Assembly (NCBI GenBank): GCA_964036155.1
Contig: OZ038422.1
Location: 49,499,201-49,563,200 of the forward strand
Length of the DNA: 64,000 bases
Origin: Diploscapter coronatus
Lineage: Eukaryota; Nematoda; Chromadorea; Rhabditida; Rhabditidae
Reading direction: 5' to 3'
Shown here: in pieces, positions 22,448 to 34,827 of the stretch
Position numbering within the stretch: the first letter of the stretch is position 1
How the letters are laid out: the number at the start of each line of letters is the position of its first letter
The notes under the pieces: model-generated
What the model saw: the letters and a program-made list of their open reading frames with translations, nothing else
Told to the model about the DNA's origin: nothing
The model's database searches: none
Program-made: the position numbers and the translations under genes

Positions 22448-23282
22448 CTAAATTTTCTAAATATCATTTATAGTCAAAGGATTTTTTATCAATAATCTAC
22501 GGCAGCTTAATCAAATTAAATGTCGTACAGAAAATATTCCTTACTAAAATAATGAGGATGTTAACTAGACAGACTGCGCTCACGGCCGCTTCGCGGCCGT
22601 TCGCTTGCTTGCCTAGGGGCTGCTGCGCAGCCCACTTTATTTTTTTCAAAAAATTTAAATATTTTTCTCTCATAAATTTGCTTAAATCTCTTTTTAGTAT
22701 TCTTTTTGATAATTAGATCTTGGTACCTGTCAATGGAAACCCCCACAAATTGAAAATGATTCGAAAGGTAGCAGCGATCTGGTGTGCAACGCATAGTTTT
22801 ATTACGATTTTGACTTTTAATTAGCATAAATACTAATTTTTATCAAATTCGACCATTTTCTCTGCAATGAGAGATTAAGTAAATGGTATTTTTCAGTTTC
22901 ACTTCTTCTACTCCAAGTTTCTTTTTGAAAATTTTTAAATTTTTTCTAGCCTTCCAATAAGTCAAACTCAAAAAATAGTTGAAACTTGTTTACCTACTCC
23001 CCGATCTTTCATATGAGCCTACTTTCGGACTTATAGATAGGGATCGTCAGTTAATAGATGTGACATTATGGGTCATATTATATACTTTTGTAGATCTTGA
23101 CCGTCACTTTCAATTTACGAAAAGAGTTAATCTTGAAAAATTAAATTAATTTCAAAATTAAAGAAGAATCGAAACTATTAAAATGCGTTTTTGCTACCAA
23201 AGTGTGGACAGGAGGAATGAGAAGTTCGTAGCGTTGTTCAGCAAAACTTTTTTTTTAACAACGCACACCCTCCAGGAATGAG
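22448..23282. other. Upstream of nuclease gene B, no start exon found
   Basis: I looked for a first exon of gene B and found none I trust. A GC-rich palindromic patch lies at 22580-22636 (GGCCGCTTCGCGGCC, GCTGCGCAGC). The rest is A/T-rich. Confidence 0.4.
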
Positions 23283-23690
23283 CAGGGATGTACGGGACTC
23301 GGACTCGGTGCACTATTTCGTCGCGCTTTTTTCTCTAAAGGACTCGCGCATATCCCTGGTAGTGAGATAGTAACTCAAAAATAGAATGGAAAATCAAAAG
23401 CTATGCCTTCACATAACTGTCTAATTGTAAGTAATCTTTAGCTTACGACAATCACTACTTTTCTCCAGATTTTTCCTCTGTATTTTGACAAACTTCTTAT
23501 TTTTCTTCCGAATAAATTTTCGTGCAAAATAACAGCATTTGTAACGATAGAATGCTGCTATAAATGCAGAGTCCGAGTCAAGTTCAATTAGACTGAAATG
23601 GTACGTATCGAATGCCAAGTTTGAGTTCGAACTCGAAAAAAAAACTACTGAGTCCGAATTAAAAATTCTTTGAACTCCGTGCATCCCTGT
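23283..23690. mobile_element. hAT-like non-autonomous element (~408 bp)
   Basis: Ends CAGGGATGTACGG and CCGTGCATCCCTGT. GGAATGAG is present at 23275-23282 and again at 23691-23698, an 8-bp target duplication. No transposase frame. Confidence 0.7.
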
Positions 23691-23698
23691 GGAATGAG

Positions 23699-24438
23699 AG
23701 GCGTCGCGACGCGGGGAAGAAAAGAGAAAATGGAAAGACGCAGACGAAAGAGCGAGAGGGATAGGGAAATGAGTGAACGAATAAATTGATGGTTTTTGAA
23801 AAAAAATCATTTAAAATATTTAAAGGTTTTATTTTTATAAACTAATTATCACAAATTAATGCCGAGAACTCAACAAACCCAACGAATCCCTTTTCTCCTA
23901 TATTTCCCTTTTCCAAAATGGTGCATGCAATACTGTGAATTGCATACAATTTTGATCATATCTTTTTCGGTCATCACGGATTTTGACCAAATCGGTTTTA
24001 ATCAATAAAATACAAGTTAATCTACTGATGTATGCAAAAAGAATCAAGCGTTCCATAAGTTCGGACATTTTACACTCGATTTTTCAGTTTCCATCATATT
24101 TGATGCCCAATTGCGGACTTCCAGAAAAATTGATATTACCACGTGAAACAAATCCCTTCTGGATGTCAGCAAAATACTTATTAGTAACTAAGTAATTCTG
24201 GAAAAAAAACCAAAATTGTCAACATCTGTATCTAGTGCAAAGAAAGGGCTGACAGTCCCTACTTATAGATTAATTCCCCGCCGGGAAATTTGTTCAACTT
24301 CCGAGGCTTTGCTGAGCTTACCGAGCAAAATTTTTCAAAACGGACTTCAGATTCGTGATCAGCGTATCCGAATTGATTTTTCTGTCGGAGCAGATTTTTT
24401 TCAAATTGAATTTTTAGGCGCTTTTCCTTATGAAATTA
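23699..24438. other. No gene seen
   Basis: A/T-rich intergenic DNA between the hAT-like element and the next mariner. No supported exon. Confidence 0.4.
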
Positions 24439-24440
24439 TA

Positions 24441-25708
24441 TTAGGTTGTGGCATAAGTAATGAGAATTTTTGCATGTTGTTTGTCCGTTCCTCTCTCTTT
24501 CATGTGTTATCAGGGGACAAAGTGCATTGGGGGGATAGATAGTGGAAGGGTCCCTATGCGTGAACAACCCACCATCATATCGACTCAGTCTACTAGTGAG
24601 ACATGCCGAATGCTTTTATTCCCAACAATTTCCATTTACGGAATGTAGTTCTTTTTTTATTCCTAAGTAGCCTCAAAGTGAAGGATATCCATGATAAACT
24701 TACTGCTACGTATGACACCAATGCCCCCTCTCAAGCCACCATCTATCGTTATGTCGCTCGTTACAAGGAAGAAGACTACTCGTTTGAAGATGAACCCAAG
24801 TCAGGTCGTCCACGGGAGCTGGATTTGGACAAATTGCGGGAGATTGTGGAGGATGACCCCTATCTTACTACGCGGGAGATGGAGACAGTCCTTGATGTTG
24901 ACTAGTCCACTGCAGCCCGAGGACTGAAGACCATTGGGAAGAAGGCTAAGCTTGGAAGATGGGTACCCCATGCTCTTTCGGATTTCGACAAGGATAGGAG
25001 GGTTGATGCTGCTTTGAATCTTCTAACGTATCATCGCACAACGAACTGGCTGGATCGTGTTATCACTGGGGACGAAAGGTGGGTCCTCTACGATAACAGT
25101 GAGAGAAGGGCAATGTGGGTCGATGAGGATGAACAACCAGAGGACGTCCCTAAACCCTCTCTACACCCCAAAAAGATCCTACTCTGTATATGGTGGAGTG
25201 TGAACGGTATTGAATACTGGAAGACATTGAAGGAGGGTGAAAAAGTAACGGCACAGGTCTACACTGCACAGCTACGAAAGTTAAAGTTACATCTGGAAAG
25301 CACTCGAGGAGCACAGACCGAAATCTAATTCCGGCATGATAATGCTAGGCCACATGTTGCAAGAAGTGTGAAGGCTGAACTGGAGGGATTATGGATGGCA
25401 CGTACTACCCCATTCCCCTTACAGTCCCGACCTGGCCCCCTCTGATTACCACCTCTTCAAGCACCTCAGTCACTTCCTTAGAGGACAGAACTTCAAGGAT
25501 CACAAGGATGTCGAATCTGCACTGAAGGGATTCTTCGGCTCACAGACTGCGGAGTTCTACAGAGCTGGTATCCATGTTCTGCCAGGTCGTTGGAAGAAAA
25601 CAGTCAATGCTAATGGCAATTACTTCTAATCCGTTCGTTGTCTCATTTTTGCGAAATATGATAAAATGTAAATGCCAAAATTTTCTCATTACTTATGCCA
25701 CAACCTAA
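24441..25708 (+). mobile_element. Mariner element with broken transposase
   Basis: 1268 bp, terminal repeats TTAGGTTGTGGCATAAGTAA and complement, flanked by TA. The transposase remnant runs about 24603-25628: an HTH part (ATIYRYVARYKEED), TGDERWVLYDN, IWWSVNGIEYW, HDNARPHVARSV, and the DLAPSDYHLFKHL region ending near 25628. In-frame stops at about 24903 and 25326 and a later frameshift inactivate it. Confidence 0.9.
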
Positions 25709-25792
25709 TATATAAAAGGTAAATGAATCAACTATTCATATTTTACAAATAAATGGATCAAATATGTGCTCCTCAAATTAGAGATTTATTAA

Positions 25793-27922
25793 GACGCGTT
25801 CTTTGAGTAACCCGAACAAAGGTCGGACAACTGCAAAAGTGTCTCGGATCCGAACCAAACTTATATGGTGGATACACCCATGGGTCCTAATCACAAAAAT
25901 TAGGTTTTTAGGTCCCGCCCCCAAAAGTGGGCGGAGCTAGGTGGGGGTCAAAGTTGGGTGTTTTCACGATTTGGCACCCCTCAGGGGGTATAAAGAAAAC
26001 TTTTTTGCTATAAAAGATTTTCGAAAATTTTAAAAAGCATCGAGTAGCCCATGTAATTGCGCACCTTCTGGTATATAGATTTTCGAGCAACAACCACCTG
26101 CTGGGTCAGAAAGGGGTCCTTATGTCAAAAATGGCGGTATGCTGATGCCCCATTTTTTGCATAAAATCGATTTTCCTGAAAAGTTTAGAGGGAGTTCCAA
26201 AGACCTAATGCTATATTCAGATTCGACGCATCAAATTACCTTAAAATCAGTCATAAAAAGCATGAATTAGGTATGACACTTTTGAGAAAAATGTCCCGAT
26301 ATCAAAATGAGTGTATGCCGACCCCCCATTTTTTGCATAAAATCGATTTTACTGAGCAAATTTAGAGGGAGTTCCAAAGATCTAATGCTATATTCAGATT
26401 CTACGCATCAAATTACCTTAAAATCAGTCATAAAATCAATAGGTTAGGTATGACCCTACACTTTACCATTGCACCAAAGTTGGTGACCCAAGAATCGAAA
26501 TTTCAATTTTGAGGGTTAGACTCCACAACATGTATACCAATTGATAGAGCATGGAAAACTGAGCAACTTTTGTCAAGACACTTTGGGTCTAGATATAATG
26601 ATATGCACGGTATGGAGGTCTGGAGGGGTCAGACCTACGAAAATGACAAAAATCTTCAAAAATTCATAGCTTTTGTAAAATCAAATTAATTCGAAAAATC
26701 TTTTCGGGATATAGCAGTTGAGGGACAATACTTCATTTTTGCCTCCTAGAGTATCGTGCTACCACTTTATCATGTTACCATATGGGTCCATGGTATACCA
26801 CCCATATGGTACTCGAATGATACTATATCAAGATGGATATCAATCGACTCGAAATTGACTGAATAGTAATATTCGAGTCTATTTCTATCAATTTCAATAA
26901 GTGGTTTCATTATACCATCATTTTAATTGGCTATAACCACCTGTCGAAAAAGACCAAAAATGGGGTATTTTCAAATGACCATAAAAGGCGATAGACTAAT
27001 CTGTTTTCAAGCGGTTTTCAGCATATTACTCAGCTCGACAAGGGCTTTCATTTGATATATAACATGATGGGTATTGGTTACCAAATGGTAACTTGACCAT
27101 ATGGGTCGCTACCATTTGTTACCATATCATGTTTGATATCGTTCGACTTCAAATTTTATGTGAATAAATAATAGATGTTTCTAGCTTCAATTTGAGCCCA
27201 AATTTTGGTAGACTACCTATGAAAATATTCTCGTATAATTTTCTTGAAAATTGACATTAAATTTTGGTTTTTGAGGTACCACTCCCATACCATAATAGAT
27301 AACCATGTGGTGGTCTTCACAAAAGTTGCTCAGTTTTTCAAGGGCTATCGATTGGTGTATCATTTGAATTTTTCCGGTCGATTTTTGAAAATTCGATCCT
27401 CGGACCACTTCCATTTGATCGTTTTTTTCTCAAAAGTGTCATACCTAATTCATGCTTTTTATGACTGATTTTAAGGTAATTTGATGCGTCGAATCTGAAT
27501 ATAGCATTAGGTCTTTGGAACTCCCTCTAAACTTTTCAGGAAAATCGATTTTATGCAAAAAATGGGGCATCAGCATACCGCCATTTTTGACATAAGGACC
27601 CCTTTCTGACCCAGCAGGTGGTTGTTGCTCGAAAATCTATATACCAGAAGGTGCGCAATTACATGGGCTACTCGATGCTTTTTAAAATTTTCGAAAATCT
27701 TTTATAGCAAAAAAGTTTTCTTTATACCCCCTGAGGGGTGCCAAATCGTGAAAACACCCAACTTTGACCCCCACCTAGCTCCGCCCACTTTTGGGGGCGG
27801 GACCTAAAAACCTAATTTTTGTGATTAGGACCCATGGGTGTATCCACCATATAAGTTTGGTTCGGATCCGAGACACTTTTGCAGTTGTCCGACCTTTGTT
27901 CGGGTTACTCAAAGAACGCGTC
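25793..27922. mobile_element. Foldback element, TTAA duplication (family 2, 2130 bp)
   Basis: Ends GACGCGTTCTTTGAGTAACC and complement; TTAA at 25789-25792 and 27923-27926. Arms of about 503 bp (25793-26293 and 27422-27922) are almost perfect inverted copies. Symmetry centre 26857.5. The core has no credible gene, only tandem 'accatatgggt' motifs. Confidence 0.88.
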
Positions 27923-27924
27923 TT

Positions 27925-30900
27925 AATAACTAGGATTATATTCACTACTTTTCTCGATTTCATCGCCGCATCTCCATTTGTCAGAGATTCAGCGATTCTC
28001 CTAAAATTAAAATTATCATTTGTCATTAAAATAATAAATTACCCTATCCTATTCAACATTATAAAATGGACTTCACTGGAGAAGTCCCCATCAAGGGTGA
28101 TCCGAATGGAGACCTCGATCTGGTCTGGGCGTGTGGTTCTATTTTTCGCTTCGTAGGCCATTCTAAAACGCTCATATTGTTATCATCCCTAAATAGCTTT
28201 TATCGTTCTACTTCCAGTAAATATCAGCAAAATTTTCATCATTCGTCACGAGAGCATTTGCCAAATTTACTTCAAACGGGGCCATTGCACGATTTATCTA
28301 AATTTATAGTTGTTTCGAAAAAAAAATCATTATTTTCATTTTACTTCCAGATTTTGGATAAATATATTATCCAGATCGTCTGAACCCCCGAGCACCTCTG
28401 CCACAATATGACCGATGGAATCAGAACACTTTAAACCATCGTTGCCGAATATATTCTTGCGTGTGGATTTTGTAATTGAACGCTTGCATGTAGTCTTCAT
28501 TTGTCCTGAAAAATCGATCTACTCAGGCAACCTCGAAAAGATACCACGTCTTTTTATTACGAAAAGATACCACATCCTTCCACTTTGTAAATTCCGCTAA
28601 TTTAGACCATTCTTTTGATTTTTCCCTCCCCATCTGTGCAATTCTGTGCATTTTTATTGATTTTCACTATCAAACTTCCACTTAGTTGAGTACTTCGGTA
28701 CCACAAAGATGTAGACGAGGGTGTGTGTGCTGTGTAGAGGCGTGAAAGGTTAGAACAGATGCGAGCGAAATCATTTATTAACTGACAGAATGGGGTATTT
28801 ATAGAGATCGAAGGGGTAAGATATCTAAGGTGAGACATGGTATTCAATTCCTGCCCTAACTCACACTTAATTTGGCAACCTGGAAACCGCATGACACGTA
28901 AGACATTAAGACATGAAACCGCATGACATAAATCTGGAGACCGCATGACATATTTTAAAAGTCTCTAAAGTTTTATTTTTATGTAAAAACCGCGTGGGAT
29001 GAGGAAAACATAAGATATACAGTAATCTAGGTCATTATTCAGGCTAAAATTACATTATTTGGCAGTCTGGACAATTCGTAGCTCTATCCTGGATAATTCG
29101 TAGCCTGGAAGTTCGTAGTCTTCCAGATACTAGCTTCAGGCTCATAACACACAATACAGTAATTCAGGCAGCAGGTTCGGGATTATAATTTTTCACAACC
29201 TTTTCATTTCAACTCATCATTTCAGGTTCTATCATTCGTTTTGAATATTCTGGGCAAACTTAAGCGTATATATTTCGTTCATTCGTCAAATTCGGCTATT
29301 TTGAGACATAAAAATCTCGGAAACCAATGAAAAGTACTCATAAGTAGTCAGAAATTAGCATATTCTACATCCACTATTAATTTCCTTCAATTTCATGTAT
29401 GATTTCCCTAGGTACTGAATTTTTACTTGTCTCCAGAAATATCCCCTAGTTAACTATAGGAAGTTCATGAGATCTGACAGAAATAGGGGTTTTCGAGATG
29501 TCTGACCCCAAAAGTATGTCATAGACCCCTAAATCGCCTACCAAAACGAACCATTCTATCATGTTTTACTATTTCTGAAGTCTATAGGTCAATACATCCG
29601 TCTTTCTGGTCGCTAGGTTCATTTATTACTCCAAAATCTTCCATATTTCATAGTAGCTTCATTACAAAGGCTAGCAGTCACTCAGAACATGACACAATCG
29701 GATCGAGTTTAGTTTCTATTGCATCTATGGTGTCTATTCTCCTAATATTGTGGGTCGGGGACATGATCTAGATACGTGACGATCAGCCATGGGGTTATTT
29801 TGTGACCTAATACCTCAAAAATGATAAAAGATTTTTTTTAAAAAATCCCCTATATTCGGAAGCGCACTGTTCGAAATAATTTATCCATACATTAGAATAT
29901 GATCTGTATTTCATCTACGGTATCTATTCTCTAAATTTCATGTCTATTTAGGCACGCTGCTTTATGCGGTCCCCTAAAAAGCAAAAATGGATAACGTTTA
30001 CGCGGAACGCATTGAAGCGAGCGAAAAGGAGGGGAATTTATTGTCGACCAGAAAAACGCAATTAAAGCAGTAAAAAAGTTAATTACACCCAATTATCTCG
30101 TTCAAGTATCCAAATAGAAGCAATTTCTGAAATTTTGAGACCGAACACGCACAGGAACTCGCCAGGAGAAGCGCCCGGAGAAGGCCGGAATATCAGGGAC
30201 GCGATTTATCTTCTAAAATCGTCCAATTTCTGCTAAAATGTTTTATTTTACGCGATTCCAAGTTATTTCAGATGTCTAAACAGTTAAAGGGACTCAATGG
30301 GCATCGATTGAATATAAAATTAGCTTGGAGCGCCACTTCTGAACCATAGCAAGGGCGCGAAAACGTACAAAATCCTTATTAGAAATTCTATGGAAATCGA
30401 TAGAGTGGTTTGGCACAGTCCTCAAAATTATTTTCTTGGAAATAGTCCCTAGTAATGTAACCGAGGGTGGAGAATCCGAAAATCGAGGTCCCGGAGCTCG
30501 GATGCGCGTTGTTTACGCTACAGTAAATGTCGTACTCGAAAATTAGGAACTCGCCTAGAGACATAAAAACCGGTCAAAGCCTATATCAAACACTTCGTCT
30601 CGATGAGATAAACAACTTTCATTGACAAAATTTTCCGATCCAATACTTATATAAAAAGTTATAGGCCGAAAAGTATCACAATTGACCAAAACAACAACAT
30701 TTTCGATCAATACGCTCGTGAAACGCAAATGGTACCCGATTTTATTCCATATTATTTTACCCGAACATCCAGGGAATAGAATGATATATAACACATGGCA
30801 TAAAAGTGAGTGCTGTCAGAGAAATTAATTTTTTTTCGAAGCGCGGTCAAATACCACTTTGAATAAAAAAATCATATCTCACTGATTGTCAATGATAAAT

Positions 30901-33900
30901 TGATGATTCTTTTTTTATTTGATTACAATGGACATCCAGTCTATCAAACAATAAAATAATAATTTTTTGAATACCAATTTCTGCAGAAATGCGCATTTTT
31001 CGCGTTATGGTTGCGAACTTTTCGATCCGTACTGCGTATACGCGTAAATGGCGTTGGAAAAATTTGTCCTTCCAGTATGTTGTGTAGATGGGCATGGTAA
31101 ACAACTTTTGTTCCAGAACTTATTCTAGAATGTGCACACACAGGAAGATATGAATGTTTAAAAATTTGTGCTAAAAAAGCATTATGCTGAATTTGACTGT
31201 CGCACTTCAAAAAATTCTGGAGCTCATACGAATGTGAATCCGAGGTCGGCTCTGGAACGAAGTTGTTTACCATGCCCATCTACACAACATACTGGAAGGA
31301 CAAATTTTTCCAACGCCATTTACGCGTATACGCAGTACGGATCGAAAAGTTCGCAACCATAACGCGAAAAATGCGCATTTCTGCAGAAATTGGTATTCAA
31401 AAAATTATTATTTTATTGTTTGATAGACTGGATGTCCATTGTAATCAAATAAAAAAAGAATCATCAATTTATCATTGACAATCAGTGAGATATGATTTTT
31501 TTATTCAAAGTGGTATTTGACCGCGCTTCGAAAAAAAATTAATTTCTCTGACAGCACTCACTTTTATGCCATGTGTTATATATCATTCTATTCCCTGGAT
31601 GTTCGGGTAAAATAATATGGAATAAAATCGGGTACCATTTGCGTTTCACGAGCGTATTGATCGAAAATGTTGTTGTTTTGGTCAATTGTGATACTTTTCG
31701 GCCTATAACTTTTTATATAAGTATTGGATCGGAAAATTTTGTCAATGAAAGTTGTTTATCTCATCGAGACGAAGTGTTTGATATAGGCTTTGACCGGTTT
31801 TTATGTCTCTAGGCGAGTTCCTAATTTTCGAGTACGACATTTACTGTAGCGTAAACAACGCGCATCCGAGCTCCGGGACCTCGATTTTCGGATTCTCCAC
31901 CCTCGGTTACATTACTAGGGACTATTTCCAAGAAAATAATTTTGAGGACTGTGCCAAACCACTCTATCGATTTCCATAGAATTTCTAATAAGGATTTTGT
32001 ACGTTTTCGCGCCCTTGCTATGGTTCAGAAGTGGCGCTCCAAGCTAATTTTATATTCAATCGATGCCCATTGAGTCCCTTTAACTGTTTAGACATCTGAA
32101 ATAACTTGGAATCGCGTAAAATAAAACATTTTAGCAGAAATTGGACGATTTTAGAAGATAAATCGCGTCCCTGATATTCCGGCCTTCTCCGGGCGCTTCT
32201 CCTGGCGAGTTCCTGTGCGTGTTCGGTCTCAAAATTTCAGAAATTGCTTCTATTTGGATACTTGAACGAGATAATTGGGTGTAATTAACTTTTTTACTGC
32301 TTTAATTGCGTTTTTCTGGTCGACAATAAATTCCCCTCCTTTTCGCTCGCTTCAATGCGTTCCGCGTAAACGTTATCCATTTTTGCTTTTTAGGGGACCG
32401 CATAAAGCAGCGTGCCTAAATAGACATGAAATTTAGAGAATAGATACCGTAGATGAAATACAGATCATATTCTAATGTATGGATAAATTATTTCGAACAG
32501 TGCGCTTCCGAATATAGGGGATTTTTTAAAAAAAATCTTTTATCATTTTTGAGGTATTAGGTCACAAAATAACCCCATGGCTGATCGTCACGTATCTAGA
32601 TCATGTCCCCGACCCACAATATTAGGAGAATAGACACCATAGATGCAATAGAAACTAAACTCGATCCGATTGTGTCATGTTCTGAGTGACTGCTAGCCTT
32701 TGTAATGAAGCTACTATGAAATATGGAAGATTTTGGAGTAATAAATGAACCTAGCGACCAGAAAGACGGATGTATTGACCTATAGACTTCAGAAATAGTA
32801 AAACATGATAGAATGGTTCGTTTTGGTAGGCGATTTAGGGGTCTATGACATACTTTTGGGGTCAGACATCTCGAAAACCCCTATTTCTGTCAGATCTCAT
32901 GAACTTCCTATAGTTAACTAGGGGATATTTCTGGAGACAAGTAAAAATTCAGTACCTAGGGAAATCATACATGAAATTGAAGGAAATTAATAGTGGATGT
33001 AGAATATGCTAATTTCTGACTACTTATGAGTACTTTTCATTGGTTTCCGAGATTTTTATGTCTCAAAATAGCCGAATTTGACGAATGAACGAAATATATA
33101 CGCTTAAGTTTGCCCAGAATATTCAAAACGAATGATAGAACCTGAAATGATGAGTTGAAATGAAAAGGTTGTGAAAAATTATAATCCCGAACCTGCTGCC
33201 TGAATTACTGTATTGTGTGTTATGAGCCTGAAGCTAGTATCTGGAAGACTACGAACTTCCAGGCTACGAATTATCCAGGATAGAGCTACGAATTGTCCAG
33301 ACTGCCAAATAATGTAATTTTAGCCTGAATAATGACCTAGATTACTGTATATCTTATGTTTTCCTCATCCCACGCGGTTTTTACATAAAAATAAAACTTT
33401 AGAGACTTTTAAAATATGTCATGCGGTCTCCAGATTTATGTCATGCGGTTTCATGTCTTAATGTCTTACGTGTCATGCGGTTTCCAGGTTGCCAAATTAA
33501 GTGTGAGTTAGGGCAGGAATTGAATACCATGTCTCACCTTAGATATCTTACCCCTTCGATCTCTATAAATACCCCATTCTGTCAGTTAATAAATGATTTC
33601 GCTCGCATCTGTTCTAACCTTTCACGCCTCTACACAGCACACACACCCTCGTCTACATCTTTGTGGTACCGAAGTACTCAACTAAGTGGAAGTTTGATAG
33701 TGAAAATCAATAAAAATGCACAGAATTGCACAGATGGGGAGGGAAAAATCAAAAGAATGGTCTAAATTAGCGGAATTTACAAAGTGGAAGGATGTGGTAT
33801 CTTTTCGTAATAAAAAGACGTGGTATCTTTTCGATATGGCCATCTACTCATTCCTTTTTCAATTCTTACTGTATTCGGCAATGTTTTTTCCTGAAATTCG

Positions 33901-34047
33901 AATGTATCCTTCTTCGAGGCGGTTATTTGGCTCTGCTCTCTTGAACTTTGGCGTGGAGAGCCCACGACGAACGAAGTCACCATGCTCGAAGTTTTTCAAT
34001 TTCTTCACAATTTCATCTCCAGCTCTTTCGTTGAATTTCCAGTCAGA
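27925..34047 (-). CDS. Second NS-2-like nuclease module (gene C), split by a palindrome
   Basis: Exons: 34047-33870 (SDWKFNERAGDEIVKK...), 28505-28345, 28297-28212, 28162 to about 28050, and a last piece near 28009-27925 that runs into the foldback element. The phase-1 junction between 33870 and 28505 is consistent across a 5.4-kb intron holding the palindrome. Key residues: SIGHIVAEVLGGSDDLDNIF with IQN, then INRAMAPFE. This is the same GH...GGS...N-x-F-x-Q-N...NR pattern as gene B, and TTRPDQIEVSIRITLDG matches the C-terminal part of that domain. No start codon is visible. An upstream acceptor joins in phase to a donor at 34860 in the OTU gene, so this may be that gene's 3' end. The C-terminus is lost to, or now supplied by, the foldback insertion (stop at 27775). 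Confidence 0.66.
28526..33841. mobile_element. 5.3-kb palindrome with 9-bp target duplication
   Basis: The arms 28533-31108 and 31259-33834 are inverted, essentially identical copies (sum of paired coordinates 62367), around a 150-bp loop. ATCTACTCA occurs directly outside both ends (28517-28525 and 33842-33850), a 9-bp target-site duplication. Such a structure fits a long-inverted-repeat foldback or Mutator-like element. Each arm carries an LTR-like segment with TATAAATA. No transposase frame is apparent. It lies inside an intron of nuclease gene C. Confidence 0.86.
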
Positions 34048-34062
34048 CTAAAATAATGTTAA

Positions 34063-34738
34063 GAGTGAATGCCAGAATTATTCAAAGTGATGCGGAACAG
34101 GGGTTCTCAAATCGAGCTGATTTTCACATATATTGTTTAATTTTTCACGCTGATCATCATAATGTAGTCGGTTTTTCATAGAAATTATCGCATGCAGGGT
34201 TACGGTAGCTTAAAATTTTGAGAAACCTGACCTCGGAAAAAAATTCATAACTTTCTTATTTGTGGACCAAATCAGATGGGGTCTTCAGCATTGAATAGTC
34301 CATGGACAAACTACAAATAATGTAACTACGACCATCTGCTACCATCAATAATTTCCAGCAGGCTTTTCTTCCTATTGATGGGGCAAAAATCGCGAAAAAT
34401 GCAGTCGGTCGAGATCGAATTTTTGAAAATTAATTTTTTGGCGAAAAATTGTTGATCGTAGCAGGTGGTTGTAGTTACATCGTTTGTAGAGTTTTTCATG
34501 GGCTATCCAACGCTGGAAACCGCGTTCGATTTGGTTCAGAAATAAGAAAGTTATGAACTTTTTCCTGAGGTCGGGTCTGTCAAAACTTTAAGCTACCGTA
34601 ATCCTGCATACGATCATTTTTATGAAAAACGGATAGCACCACGAGAATCAGAATGAAAAACTAAACAATATATGTGAAAATCAGCTCGATTTGAGAACCC
34701 CTGTTCCGCATCACTTTGAATAATTCTGGCATTCACTC
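34063..34738. mobile_element. Foldback element, TTAA duplication (family 1, 676 bp)
   Basis: Ends GAGTGAATGCCAG and CTGGCATTCACTC; TTAA at 34059-34062 and 34739-34742. Close relative of the element at 18969. It lies between the OTU gene's last exon and the first exon of nuclease module C. Confidence 0.87.
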
Positions 34739-34827
34739 TTAAAAAACATTTTGATAAAAATTTACTTGGATGATCGCATATGGTGGTAGAGGGAGACAAA
34801 TAAGATAATGGTCAATCTATAAATAAA

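Noticed and set aside
22561..22827. Minus-strand 88-codon frame upstream of nuclease gene B as its first exon
   Set aside because: It covers a GC-rich palindrome, has no suitable donor joining 22447, and matches nothing.
24441..25708. Active mariner transposase
   Set aside because: In-frame stops and a frameshift between conserved motifs show it is dead.
27775..28026. Novel 83-aa gene
   Set aside because: It is the last exon of nuclease module C reading into the foldback element.
28602..33765. Identical 114-codon frames on both palindrome arms as a gene pair
   Set aside because: They run through LTR-like non-coding sequence, and identity is explained by the palindrome.
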